38,056 nt of DNA from Thermoplasmatota archaeon (GTDB lineage Archaea; Thermoplasmatota; E2; DHVEG-1), in NCBI GenBank assembly GCA_016927555.1, contig JAFGML010000010.1, forward strand, positions 1 through 38,056, given 5' to 3'. Below, piece by piece: positions 1 through 9,441 of the stretch. The notes under the pieces were generated by a model. The model made no database searches, was not told where the DNA came from, and was given only the letters and a program-made list of their open reading frames with translations. How positions within the stretch are numbered: position 1 is the stretch's first letter; every line of letters begins with the position of its first letter. The translations under genes were made by a program, and so were the position numbers.

Positions 1-2481
1 AACGACACCGTGCCAGCGAGACTGCTGTGGGTTGACCCCCTGGTTGAGGGCATCTCTGCTGACACCATGCCTTCTGATGGGTACTACGCGTGTCTCAATG
101 GTCAGTATAACTCTGATGGCGATGACTTCTGGGGGGAACCGACTGATGGAGAGAACGGCGATGATGTCGATCTCATCGCAGACGTCTACGTCGGTAGAGC
201 ACCAGTAGGTACTCTGTCTGAGGTCAATAATTTCGTCAATAAAACGATTCAGTACATGAATTACCAAGATAATGAAAGCTACCTTGAGAAGATGCAGTTC
301 GTCGGAGAACGACTAGGATTCGGTGGGCCTTCTCAATATGGTGGAAACCACATGGATGAGCTCATTGATGGGTCATCCAACCACGCCTACGTCACCATGG
401 GAGTTCCATCCGCCTACTACACCATTGATACCTTGTATGATCGGGATTGGATGCCGTTACCAATGTGGCCAAAACAAGAACTCATCAACAGAATCAACAA
501 CAACACGCACCTGCTCAACCACCTTGGTCATGCTGATTGGAATAAAAACTTGAAAATAAACTTAACTGATGTTATGAATTTAACCAATGAGCATCCCTGC
601 TTTATCTATTCCCAAGGCTGTCGGGCAGGCTCCTTTGACAATGTCTTTGGAAACGATGATTGCATCGCAGAGTACTTCACTGTAAAGACACCCCATGCGG
701 CCTTCGCCGGTATCTGGAACGTGCGGTACGGATGGGGAAAAGCGGATAGCACTGATGGTGCTTCACAGCGGTACCACCGGGAGTTCATCGACGCTTTCTT
801 TGGAGAAGGCATCCGCTCTCTCGGTCTGGCGAACCATGATTCCAAGCACGATAACCTGTATCGTATCAACGAACAATGTATGAGGTATGTCAACTACGGA
901 CTCAATTTATTTGGTGACCCTGCTGTCGACCTTCACATCACCGCTTTGACCGGAGAAAATATTGTTATAAGACACGACGGGAACATCATCTATAACACTG
1001 GATCATTCAACATCGGCTCTCTGCAGCAGAATCAAAAAAGTAAGATCATCACCTTTACCATAGAGAACAGTGGCGTGCAACCCTTGGAATTCACTGGCGT
1101 ACCAAGTATCCAACTCCAGGGATCCTGTGCACAAGACTTTTTCGTCAACCAGTTCCCTGCTGTCTCGCAGCTTCAACCAGGAGAATCTACGGTGTTTAGC
1201 GTGCAATTCGCTCCAACGAAAAGTGGACGACGGACTGCAGACATTGTTATTCCAAATAACGATCCTTATGCAAATCCTTACACCTTTTCACTGTATGGAC
1301 GATTGTGGAGCGAGGCGTATAACCAGCAATCAGGCATCTGGTACCATACGATTCAAGAGGCCATTGATGACGCAGAGTTAAACAATGTCATTCTTGTCCC
1401 TGAGGGGGAGTACTACATCGAGAGTAGCATTACTCTCTCAAAGGCAATTACTCTCAGGAGCATGAACGGTGCTGGGAAAACCATTCTGAATGGTGTTACA
1501 CACCATCAGCGCTGTGTCATTCTTGATAGCAGCGGTGCAGCACTGAAAGGATTTACCGTCATGAATGGGTACGCCGTAGGCAATGATGTTGGTGGTGGCA
1601 TCATGATTGCTTCTGGTGGTTCTATTGATTCCTGCATCGTCCTTCACAACTACGCTGAACAAGGTGGTGGCATCTACGTAGAATCGAACGGGCGCATTAC
1701 AAATTGTGACATCACAGAAAACGTCGCACGAACCAATGGTGGAGGCATCATGCTTGCCTCAGGTGGTGTCATCGAACGGTGCACGATACACTCAAACCTC
1801 GCGCTCAATGGAGGTGGTTTGTACTCAGCGAATAATGGCCGAATCACACACAGTTGCCTTGAGGACAATATCGCGTACTCTGAGGGTGGAGGTCTCTACG
1901 CTCTCTCTTCATTAGCTGTGTCGAATTCTCTCCTCGCAGCGAACACCGCGTATTGGAGTGGTGGGATCTACCTTGGAGGGTCTCAACAAGGAACCACGCA
2001 GAGTTTCGACCTGTGCACCATCGCAACGAATTTCGCGGAAAATGGAATCAACGATCCCATGTTCCCAGTCTGCGGGGGCATTTACGCCGTCGATTCAGCT
2101 TCATACATACGGATTAGTAACTCCATTGTTGCAGATAACAAGCGCAATGATATCGGCGGAACGGATGATGTGGTCATCTCCAACTATATTGGTTCTCTTC
2201 ATTTTGAGTACACCTGTACTACTCCGCTTCCCTCCTCTGGATTTGGGAACATTAATGACGACCCTCTCTTTGTGTTCCTCGGGTCACTGCATCCTTATTC
2301 TCTCCAGGCAGGTTCCCCCTGTATTAACGCAGGAAATCCAAATGATATCCCCTTACCACTCCGGGATTTAGCAGGCAAGCCTCGTTTGGTCAACGGTCGT
2401 GTGGATATGGGATGTTATGAGTTTCAGTTATCTACTCCTCCTGGTGGTTCGAGTGTTGAGGTTGATCCTGAAATAAACTAA
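1..2481 (+). CDS. C25 (gingipain-type) surface peptidase with Ig-like domain and beta-helix, 5' end missing
   Basis: The frame is open from base 1, so the 5' end lies outside the window; the GTG at 10 is internal. Numbering from base 1, the 826 visible residues start inside the catalytic domain. His177 in NHLGHADW and Cys207 in YSQGCRAG match the gingipain His/Cys dyad in order and spacing. An ASH-like Ig domain follows at about 316-435 (FTIENSGVQPLEFTG, FAPTKSG, NNDPYANPY). A right-handed beta-helix runs about 445-730, rich in GGGI turns, and a closing domain ends near VDMGCYEF. The tail is SVEVDPEIN, with no C-terminal membrane segment. The full-length paralogue at 6009 suggests that the lost part holds an N-terminal membrane anchor and propeptide. 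The likely role is surface-bound endoproteolysis. Family assignment is strong; substrate is unknown. Confidence 0.9.
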   Translation, partial: NDTVPARLLWVDPLVEGISADTMPSDGYYACLNGQYNSDGDDFWGEPTDGENGDDVDLIADVYVGRAPVGTLSEVNNFVNKTIQYMNYQDNESYLEKMQFVGERLGFGGPSQYGGNHMDELIDGSSNHAYVTMGVPSAYYTIDTLYDRDWMPLPMWPKQELINRINNNTHLLNHLGHADWNKNLKINLTDVMNLTNEHPCFIYSQGCRAGSFDNVFGNDDCIAEYFTVKTPHAAFAGIWNVRYGWGKADSTDGASQRYHREFIDAFFGEGIRSLGLANHDSKHDNLYRINEQCMRYVNYGLNLFGDPAVDLHITALTGENIVIRHDGNIIYNTGSFNIGSLQQNQKSKIITFTIENSGVQPLEFTGVPSIQLQGSCAQDFFVNQFPAVSQLQPGESTVFSVQFAPTKSGRRTADIVIPNNDPYANPYTFSLYGRLWSEAYNQQSGIWYHTIQEAIDDAELNNVILVPEGEYYIESSITLSKAITLRSMNGAGKTILNGVTHHQRCVILDSSGAALKGFTVMNGYAVGNDVGGGIMIASGGSIDSCIVLHNYAEQGGGIYVESNGRITNCDITENVARTNGGGIMLASGGVIERCTIHSNLALNGGGLYSANNGRITHSCLEDNIAYSEGGGLYALSSLAVSNSLLAANTAYWSGGIYLGGSQQGTTQSFDLCTIATNFAENGINDPMFPVCGGIYAVDSASYIRISNSIVADNKRNDIGGTDDVVISNYIGSLHFEYTCTTPLPSSGFGNINDDPLFVFLGSLHPYSLQAGSPCINAGNPNDIPLPLRDLAGKPRLVNGRVDMGCYEFQLSTPPGGSSVEVDPEIN
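2397..2426 (+). repeat. 30-nt exact repeat, copy 1
   Basis: These 30 bases, encoding the RVDMGCYEF region near the end of the first peptidase gene, are identical to 5824-5853 in the next gene. The following tails (SVEVDPEIN) are also nearly identical in DNA. This points to recent duplication or gene conversion between neighbours. Confidence 0.8.
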
Positions 2482-2486
2482 ATCAC

Positions 2487-2497
2487 TTTTTTTTTTT
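2487..2497 (+). terminator. poly-T transcription stop
   Basis: An unbroken run of 11 T begins 5 nt after the stop codon of the first peptidase gene. Archaeal RNA polymerase terminates at such T-runs. No hairpin is evident. Confidence 0.7.
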
Positions 2498-2535
2498 ACC
2501 TCAATATTCATATAAAAAACCAATAAAAAATAACG

Positions 2536-2543
2536 TTTATAAT
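2536..2543 (+). promoter_or_regulatory. TATA box of the C1A peptidase gene
   Basis: TTTATAAT lies in AT-rich DNA. A transcript start about 26 nt downstream would give a leader of about 13 nt that still contains GGTGA at 2570-2574. A second TATA-like stretch at 2544-2552 would place the start too close to the start codon. Confidence 0.5.
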
Positions 2544-2578
2544 CTTATAAAGCATTCATTTTATTGTATGGTGACGAG

Positions 2579-5500
2579 ATGCTGGAAGATGAAGTAGACA
2601 AAGTACTTCAAGAACAGATGGTCAAAGAGAAAAAAAATGATTTTTCCGCCTCACGGAAGTTTGGTTGGTTATCTGCCGTGGGTGTCGCATTTCTCTTAGT
2701 GTCAGTGGCGATTATTGGCACCTGGGCAGGGTACATGATCCAGCGAGGAACGCTGTCTCCTACCTCTGGTACCAATGTGTTGACAATAACAGATACCTCT
2801 ACAATTAGCCAAGAAGGCGATCTCCTTGATGCTGCTCAGCAGCCTGTTCTTCGGGGTGATGATCGCATGTACTTCTCCCTGCCTGCGGAGTGCACAGTTG
2901 ATGTCATAGCAGTTGATCGTGACACGTCCTCGACCACTGTTCTGTCTGTGACTGGCGCAGATGCGGTGTCGTCAATCTCTGTGTCGTGCTCCGGGACGCT
3001 GTCTACCTCTGAGTCCTTTGTCCGCATTCTGGTGACTGATACACAGGGAAGGGTGCATCTTGTGTTTGGCACTGATTCATTTGGTCTGAGTACAGGTGTG
3101 TTCTCGGTAGCCAATATTGCTGAGGAGACGCTGGTGTGTGAGGAGGGATGCATTCCTGCATCTGTGACCATTGAAGTGCAGGATGCTACTGTTCATGTTG
3201 ACAGTTTGTTTGTAGTGCCTATTAAAACGGTGCGAGGGGGCCTGAGTCATTTATCATCTCGGACATCTGTCCTTCAGAATCAACAACGTGTGAAGGCGCA
3301 TCGATGGAATCAACGGAACTATGAGAAGGACATGCTCTGGATCGCTGGTGAGAACAGTATTTCAGCGCTCTCGTACGAGCAGAAGAAGCAGTTATTTGGC
3401 GGTGAACTGCCAAACCTGCAAGGTTTTGATTTCTACATTGGCGGCATCTTTAGCCTTGAAGAAGACAGTGTCGTGAACACCCCATCTCAGACGAGTGGTA
3501 CAGTCAGCCCCCACTGCTCTCTTCCTTCGTCATGGGATTGGCGGAATCGACATGATGCCAATGATCCAAACTCTGTGTATTTTGATGGTGATACAAATTT
3601 GGAGACAGGGTGGTGCACTGCCGCAAGACGTCAATGCGGGTGCTTCTTAAACGGGGTGATCAACCCAGTTATTTGTACTGATGACTGGTGTACGAATGCT
3701 GGTGGTGAGTGGAGAGACTGTGGGAGCTGCTGGGCGCATTCTGCTGTCGGAGTCGTTGAAGCAATGATCAACCTCTACTACAACCAGCACCTTGATTACG
3801 AACTCTCTGAACAAGAATTCGTCACAAACTCAAATATTGGGACTTGCAGTGGAGCTGGTGCAAGCTGTTTTAAAACCACTCTTGAGTACGTGGAAGACCC
3901 TGGGATCATCGAGGAGGAATACTTCCCATATGTCGCCAATAACTCTGGAGGACCGTATACGTGGGACCCTATCATCCATCCTCGCATCAGAGGAAGTGGC
4001 TCTGTTGCAGCGACATCATATGCTGGGTACTCTGAAGAAGATGCGTTGAAAAAGCTGTGTATCGAGCATGGTCCCTTCCATGCGGGATGGTCAGGTGGTG
4101 CACAGAGTGGCCATGCCATGGCCTGTGTTGGATACGGGGTCATTGAGATTGGTATGTTTATCGTTGAACAAGCCTACTGGCCTATCTGTGTTGAATATCT
4201 TCATCCCTGGCTGGGGCAGACGTACTGGATCATGAAGAACAGCTTTGGGTACGACTGGGGGTACCTCATGAACGGGTACTTCTACCTCAAAGTCAGTCAT
4301 TCAGGGTTACAGACACTCTTTTCCACTGCACATTCAATGCTAACTCCTATGAGCATTACGATTGCTGATACTCCTGTTGAGACAGTAGCCTGCCTCGACT
4401 TAGATGGTGATGGGTACTACAACTGGGGGATTGGTGACAAACCACAAGGGTACCCGGCCGTCCCTGACGCAGAAGACGGCAATGATAACAACTCTCATCT
4501 CGGTCCGTTGAATAACTCCTATCAGTGTACCATCATTGGAGAAAACATTGTCATAAAACAAAATCAAAACCTCTATCTCTGCAACAGTCTGTACGATTTC
4601 GGGTACCTCCCCAATGGTGGAAGTACCACCGTGACATTCACGATAGAGAACCCAGGGACTACTCCGCTGTCCTTAACAGGCAACCCGCCGGTTCAAGTTC
4701 AAGGATCACATGCGTCGTCGTATCAGGTCACCCAACCATCTTCTACACTCTTACAGCCTGGTCAGTCAATGTCCTTCCAGGTGACGCTTGATCCTGTCTC
4801 TGGTGGTCCGCAGACAGCAACCCTGGTCATAAAGAATAACGACCCATACGCAGCCCCGTACATCATTTTACTGCAGGGGCAATGGGAGGAAGCCTACAAC
4901 TACAACACCAACACCTGGTATCTGACCATTCAAGAGGCCATAGATGATGCCAGTGATGGAGCTATCGTCATCGTGGATGATGGGGAGTACTACTACCCTG
5001 ACGTAACAGTAACTCTCAATAAAGGAATTACTCTCAGAAGTGCACATGGTGCAACTAGTACGACGATCAACGGCTTGAATGCACATCGGTGTGTCAAGAT
5101 TGATCATCCTGATGCGGTCCTACAAGGTTTTACGATTACCAATGGATACAACTCTTACGTCAGTGGATCTGCCCAATATTTTGGTGGAGGTATTCTGATG
5201 ACATCTGGGACTGTTACTCAATGTATCATCAGAAATAACAATGCAGGTGGTGGCGGTGGCGGTATCTCTTCAACGGGCGATGGGCACATCACGAACAGTT
5301 TTATTGTTGATAACAGTGCACGAGGCTTCGGAGGTGGCATCTATGCTCAAGCTTCGGTTTCCATTGAAAACTGCTTGATACAAGGGAATAGTGCTATTCA
5401 GGGTGGTGGTCTCTTTTTAAATCCTGGTACCAGCCTCACTGTCAACCTTGTGACAGTCACGGAGAACACTGTTGATACAGTAGCTGGAATAAATCTTCCT

Positions 5501-5908
5501 GCGACTGGCGCTGGGATATTTGCTTACAATGCGAATAATGGTGTTGCCAATTCCATTGTATACAACAATGAGAATGAGCTGCTTCAAGAGATTGATAACT
5601 ACAATGCGCATGTTAACTTAGCGTACACATGTACGAATCCAACGAGTCCTCCTTCTTCTGGTCAAGGGAATATCTATGCCGATCCAGAATTTCTGCTACT
5701 TGGGACACCGTTTTCTCATGCGTACTCCCTGAAGTCGACGTCACCTTGTATTAATGCAGGGGACCCTGATGATATCCTGCTTCCGCTTTGGGATTTAGCA
5801 CGGAATCCACGTCTTATTGGGAGTCGTGTGGATATGGGATGTTATGAGTTTCAAAAAGTGGTTCTTCCTGGTGGAGTCAGTGTTGAGGTTGATCCTGAAA
5901 TCAACTAA
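2579..5908 (+). CDS. Membrane-anchored C1A (papain-type) peptidase with Ig-like domain and beta-helix
   Basis: I chose the ATG at 2579 (1109 aa): GGTGA sits 4 nt upstream, and MLEDEVDKVL aligns with MLEDDIDRVL of the paralogue at 6009. A TTG at 2564 is less likely. A charged N-terminus precedes a membrane helix at about 31-53 with no clear signal peptidase site, so the protein is probably N-in and anchored. After a roughly 300-residue pro-region comes a papain fold with Cys384 (DCGSCWAH), His512 (SGHAMACVGYG) and Asn554 (IMKNSFGYDWG). The position of papain's oxyanion Gln (Cys minus 6) is Trp378; the nearest upstream Gln is Gln352, beyond a Cys-rich insertion. A calcium-loop-like segment (DLDGDGYYNWG) lies near 605, then an ASH-like Ig domain (650-770), beta-helix (790-1030) and DMGCYE-type end domain. 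It probably digests extracellular protein at the cell surface. Confidence 0.9.
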   Translation: MLEDEVDKVLQEQMVKEKKNDFSASRKFGWLSAVGVAFLLVSVAIIGTWAGYMIQRGTLSPTSGTNVLTITDTSTISQEGDLLDAAQQPVLRGDDRMYFSLPAECTVDVIAVDRDTSSTTVLSVTGADAVSSISVSCSGTLSTSESFVRILVTDTQGRVHLVFGTDSFGLSTGVFSVANIAEETLVCEEGCIPASVTIEVQDATVHVDSLFVVPIKTVRGGLSHLSSRTSVLQNQQRVKAHRWNQRNYEKDMLWIAGENSISALSYEQKKQLFGGELPNLQGFDFYIGGIFSLEEDSVVNTPSQTSGTVSPHCSLPSSWDWRNRHDANDPNSVYFDGDTNLETGWCTAARRQCGCFLNGVINPVICTDDWCTNAGGEWRDCGSCWAHSAVGVVEAMINLYYNQHLDYELSEQEFVTNSNIGTCSGAGASCFKTTLEYVEDPGIIEEEYFPYVANNSGGPYTWDPIIHPRIRGSGSVAATSYAGYSEEDALKKLCIEHGPFHAGWSGGAQSGHAMACVGYGVIEIGMFIVEQAYWPICVEYLHPWLGQTYWIMKNSFGYDWGYLMNGYFYLKVSHSGLQTLFSTAHSMLTPMSITIADTPVETVACLDLDGDGYYNWGIGDKPQGYPAVPDAEDGNDNNSHLGPLNNSYQCTIIGENIVIKQNQNLYLCNSLYDFGYLPNGGSTTVTFTIENPGTTPLSLTGNPPVQVQGSHASSYQVTQPSSTLLQPGQSMSFQVTLDPVSGGPQTATLVIKNNDPYAAPYIILLQGQWEEAYNYNTNTWYLTIQEAIDDASDGAIVIVDDGEYYYPDVTVTLNKGITLRSAHGATSTTINGLNAHRCVKIDHPDAVLQGFTITNGYNSYVSGSAQYFGGGILMTSGTVTQCIIRNNNAGGGGGGISSTGDGHITNSFIVDNSARGFGGGIYAQASVSIENCLIQGNSAIQGGGLFLNPGTSLTVNLVTVTENTVDTVAGINLPATGAGIFAYNANNGVANSIVYNNENELLQEIDNYNAHVNLAYTCTNPTSPPSSGQGNIYADPEFLLLGTPFSHAYSLKSTSPCINAGDPDDILLPLWDLARNPRLIGSRVDMGCYEFQKVVLPGGVSVEVDPEIN
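5824..5853 (+). repeat. 30-nt exact repeat, copy 2
   Basis: Identical to 2397-2426. The catalytic domains of the two host genes belong to different peptidase families, so the identity concerns only the shared C-terminal module. Confidence 0.8.
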
Positions 5909-5959
5909 ACCATCGTTGTACTAAAGCTATTCAACTCTCCAGAACAAATACAACCATAT

Positions 5960-5967
5960 CTTTATAA
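5960..5967 (+). promoter_or_regulatory. TATA box of the second C25 peptidase gene
   Basis: CTTTATAA lies about 45 nt before the ATG at 6009. A start about 26 nt downstream gives a leader of about 19 nt carrying GGTGAT at 6000-6005. Confidence 0.5.
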
Positions 5968-6008
5968 CGTTACAGGGCATTTTATTTATGTAAATTGAAG
6001 GTGATGGG

Positions 6009-9000
6009 ATGCTCGAAGATGATATTGATAGAGTACTGAATGAACGATCTGTGGATGAGAAGAAAGCCTCTGCAAAGACTACGGGGAAATTGAATTGGTT
6101 GACTGCGCTGGGTGTCGCATTCTTGTTGGTGTCGGTGGCGACGATCGGCACCTGGGCTGGGTTCCTGGTTCAACGATCATCAGACACATCTGACGATGGA
6201 CGGTCCGCTGCTCCTGTTTTCAATGCCAATGATATTGTGGTTGCGTGCTCCTTTTCAACGCCACATGTCGAGAAAATAACACTTGAGAATGTGCTGTATT
6301 CACGAGTGATCATGGAGGATACTGAGGCGTTTGGGAACGCTGGTGAACCCTGTTTACCGGTACACCCTCTGTACCTCGTACTGCCGTACGGCAGAGACAT
6401 GGAGGACATCTCCATTCGTTCTGATGAGCCACGCTCTCTAGGGTCTGGCTATCTCGTTGAGCCTGTTGTACTGGAGATTCCCTCTTCCGAACCTGATCAG
6501 TACGTACCACCAACGCCCGATGCACAGATTTACTCTTCTCCTGAGGTGTTCCCAAGCGAGCTGTTCTCTGTTGTTGGAAGCCATTGTCTGGCTGGCTATC
6601 AGATTCTCGTTATCAACATTCATCCAGTGCAGTACCTCCCGGCATCTGGTGAACTGTTCTATTATCCAACGGTAGAAGTCACTGTTCATACGAGCAAGAC
6701 AACGAAGTCGACGAGTATGCTGCGTGAGCTTGATGTCGATCAAACCACTGTGGAAAACCTTGTTGACAACCCTGCTGTCCTGAGCACCTATCCCTTGGTA
6801 CATCCTATAGAGGGATCGTTGAACGAATATGACATGGTGATTATCACAACGAATGCACTGAGCGCAGGATTTATTCCTTTGAGAGATGCCCATGTCGCAG
6901 AAGGTATTGACACGACCATTGTGACTGTTGAAGAGATCTACGCAAATCCCCAGTACACAGGGGTTGATAATGCAGAGAAGCTCCGTAACTTCATCATCGA
7001 TGCGTACCAGTCATGGGGGATTCAGTACGTTCTCCTCGGCGGTGACTACAACGTGGTTGCCGGACGAAAGTTACATGGAGCAACAATGAGCTGTAGCGAT
7101 GAGTTGCCTTCTGATTTGTACTATGCCTGTCTGGACGGGCCTTTTAACGCTGATGGTGATACTATTTGGGGAGAACCAAACGATGGGTTCTATGGTGGTG
7201 ATGTGGATCTCCTCGCTGATGTGTATGTCGGCCGAGCCTGCGTAGGTACTGCTGAGGAGGTGACCTATTTTGTCAATAAAACACTGACGTATATGAATAG
7301 TGATCCCACGTCAAATTATCTTGATACCACAGTGCTCGTCGGCCAAAAACTCAATGATAATCCCCTGAGCTGGGGTGGTGATCACATGGATGAGCTCATC
7401 GATGGATGCACCAACTACGGGTATCAAACAGTCGGTTATCCTTCCAGTGCCTTTTCCATCGACACCTTATATGATCGTGACTGGCCAATTACCAACGATT
7501 GGCCAAAAGAACAAATCATCCAACGCATCAACAACAACGTCCACATGATTAACCATCTTGGGCATGCCAGTTCTACGCATGTCATGGAACTCTATGAATA
7601 CACGACAGTGCCCATACAAACAGACCCAATTCAATGGGAACTCGTTTGGGTAGGCGATATCACTGAGAACCTCACCAATGAGTATCCGTGTTTCATCTAC
7701 TCCCAAGGTTGTCGAGCAGGAGCCTTTGATGATCCTGGTGAGTGGAATGGATTTCCCTGGGGGATGGATTGTATCGCTGATTTCTTGACGGTGAAATCTG
7801 AGCAGGGGGCATTTGCTGGTGTCTGGAATTCACGGTACGGGTTTTACAGTCCCTCGAGCACTGATGGCACCTCGCATCATTTCCATAGAGAGTTCATCGA
7901 CGCTATCTTTGGAGAAAACATACTAGGTCTTGGTGCAGCGAATCAAGACTCAAAACATGATACGCTCCACAAAGTCTCCTCTTCAGGACCGTACCGATGG
8001 TGTTACTTCGATCTCAATTTGCTTGGTGACCCTGCTGTTCAATTTCAAATCCCGTTTTTACTAGGGAAAAACATTGCAGTACGTTATGATGGGATGCAGA
8101 TTCTGAACAAAGGCTCAGTTAATCTCGGATACATCCCGTATCAACAGAGTACTACCGTGACCTTTACCATTGAAAACCCGGGTGATGAGCCACTTCACCT
8201 CACTGGGACCCCCTCCATTGCTATCCAAGGGTTGCATGCGTCGGATTATCAGATCACCCAGTTCCCTTCTACAACCGTCCTTGACCCTGGGCAGTCTGTT
8301 GAGTTCCAGGTCACGTTTGAACCTTCTCTGGGTGGGCAACGCACCGCAGAAATCGTTATTGAGAGTGACGACCCCTACATCACTACCTACACTATCACCC
8401 TTGTTGGGCAATGGGAGGAAGCGTACAACTATAATACGCAAACATGGCATCACACAATTCAGGATGCTATCAACACTGCGGTTGATGGTGACATCATTAT
8501 CGTCGTGGATGGGGAGTACTACCCGAAGCAGACTCTTGTGCTCCATAAGGGGATTACCCTGCGGAGTTTCCATGGTGCCGAGGTGACCGTTCTCAATGCG
8601 AGTGGGTCTCGTCGCTGTGTAATGCTTGATCATGAGAATGCTGTCCTGCGTGGTTTTACCATTACCAACGGGTACGTCTATAGTGACTATGGAGCTGGAG
8701 TGGAACTATTCAAAGGCACCGTAGATCGCTGTTTCATTACGAAGAGCATTGCGAATAATGGGGCTGGGGGAGGGATTGCGTCTGTTGGCAACGGTGTGAT
8801 ACGGAACTGCTACATTGAATCGAACAGCGGCGGATTAGGTGGCGGTGTGTACGCCAGTCATGAAGCTTACATGGAGAATTGTTTAATCCGAAACAACCTC
8901 TGTTCCACCCAGGGGGCAGGTGTCTATTTATGTTCAGCGTATGGCGGCGAGCGTGAGGTGACGTTGACGACGATAACAGAAAACACTGGTTCAGGTGGCG

Positions 9001-9404
9001 TCTATGGTATTTTTCCAGCATCTGCATCTACTAACAGGATTTCGAATTCCATCGTGTATGGTAATCTGAATTCGAACGGAGGTGAGAGTAATTACCTTGG
9101 CGCTCTCTCCTTTGTGTACAGCTGTACCCTTCCACTGCCTTCAGGAGCTGGGAATATCGCTGAAGATCCTCAGTTCATTCTCGTTGGTACGCCCTATTCG
9201 CATCCGTATGCATTGCAAAAGACGTCTCCGTGTATTGATACAGGTAACCCACTTGTGAACCCGAATCAGCTTCCTGCGTATGATTTAGCAGGCAAGCCTC
9301 GGTTGGTCAATGGTCGTGTGGACATGGGTGCGTACGAATTCCAGATGACAGCTCCTCCAACTATCGTGATTAATGAAGTCGCACCTGATCCTGACACTGG
9401 GTAA
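6009..9404 (+). CDS. Membrane-anchored C25 (gingipain-type) peptidase with propeptide, Ig-like domain and beta-helix
   Basis: This 1131-residue protein starts at an ATG with GGTGAT 3 nt upstream. Its N-terminus matches the preceding gene product residue for residue in spacing: charged head, then a helix at 31-53 (LGVAFLLVSVATIGTWAG). Residues 70-225 resemble the C25 propeptide (GEPCLPVHPLYLVLPYG). The catalytic domain begins near 273 (YDMVIITTNAL) and carries His519 (NHLGHASS) and Cys568 (YSQGCRAG), with a longer His-Cys spacing than the first gene. An ASH-like domain follows at 684-800, a beta-helix at 810-1035 and the DMGAYE-type end domain near 1103. The tail differs from SVEVDPEIN and ends PDPDTG. 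The enzyme is probably made as a surface zymogen. It converges on the minus-strand gene 37 nt downstream. Confidence 0.92.
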   Translation: MLEDDIDRVLNERSVDEKKASAKTTGKLNWLTALGVAFLLVSVATIGTWAGFLVQRSSDTSDDGRSAAPVFNANDIVVACSFSTPHVEKITLENVLYSRVIMEDTEAFGNAGEPCLPVHPLYLVLPYGRDMEDISIRSDEPRSLGSGYLVEPVVLEIPSSEPDQYVPPTPDAQIYSSPEVFPSELFSVVGSHCLAGYQILVINIHPVQYLPASGELFYYPTVEVTVHTSKTTKSTSMLRELDVDQTTVENLVDNPAVLSTYPLVHPIEGSLNEYDMVIITTNALSAGFIPLRDAHVAEGIDTTIVTVEEIYANPQYTGVDNAEKLRNFIIDAYQSWGIQYVLLGGDYNVVAGRKLHGATMSCSDELPSDLYYACLDGPFNADGDTIWGEPNDGFYGGDVDLLADVYVGRACVGTAEEVTYFVNKTLTYMNSDPTSNYLDTTVLVGQKLNDNPLSWGGDHMDELIDGCTNYGYQTVGYPSSAFSIDTLYDRDWPITNDWPKEQIIQRINNNVHMINHLGHASSTHVMELYEYTTVPIQTDPIQWELVWVGDITENLTNEYPCFIYSQGCRAGAFDDPGEWNGFPWGMDCIADFLTVKSEQGAFAGVWNSRYGFYSPSSTDGTSHHFHREFIDAIFGENILGLGAANQDSKHDTLHKVSSSGPYRWCYFDLNLLGDPAVQFQIPFLLGKNIAVRYDGMQILNKGSVNLGYIPYQQSTTVTFTIENPGDEPLHLTGTPSIAIQGLHASDYQITQFPSTTVLDPGQSVEFQVTFEPSLGGQRTAEIVIESDDPYITTYTITLVGQWEEAYNYNTQTWHHTIQDAINTAVDGDIIIVVDGEYYPKQTLVLHKGITLRSFHGAEVTVLNASGSRRCVMLDHENAVLRGFTITNGYVYSDYGAGVELFKGTVDRCFITKSIANNGAGGGIASVGNGVIRNCYIESNSGGLGGGVYASHEAYMENCLIRNNLCSTQGAGVYLCSAYGGEREVTLTTITENTGSGGVYGIFPASASTNRISNSIVYGNLNSNGGESNYLGALSFVYSCTLPLPSGAGNIAEDPQFILVGTPYSHPYALQKTSPCIDTGNPLVNPNQLPAYDLAGKPRLVNGRVDMGAYEFQMTAPPTIVINEVAPDPDTG

Positions 9405-9411
9405 TTTGTTT

Positions 9412-9425
9412 AAAAAAGAGAAAAA
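9412..9425 (-). terminator. T-rich stop for the minus-strand gene
   Basis: On the minus strand this stretch reads as two T-runs (6 and 5) just after the stop of the minus-strand gene. No equivalent T-run is seen for the converging plus-strand gene. Confidence 0.45.
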
Positions 9426-9441
9426 GAAGAGGATGTGCTTC

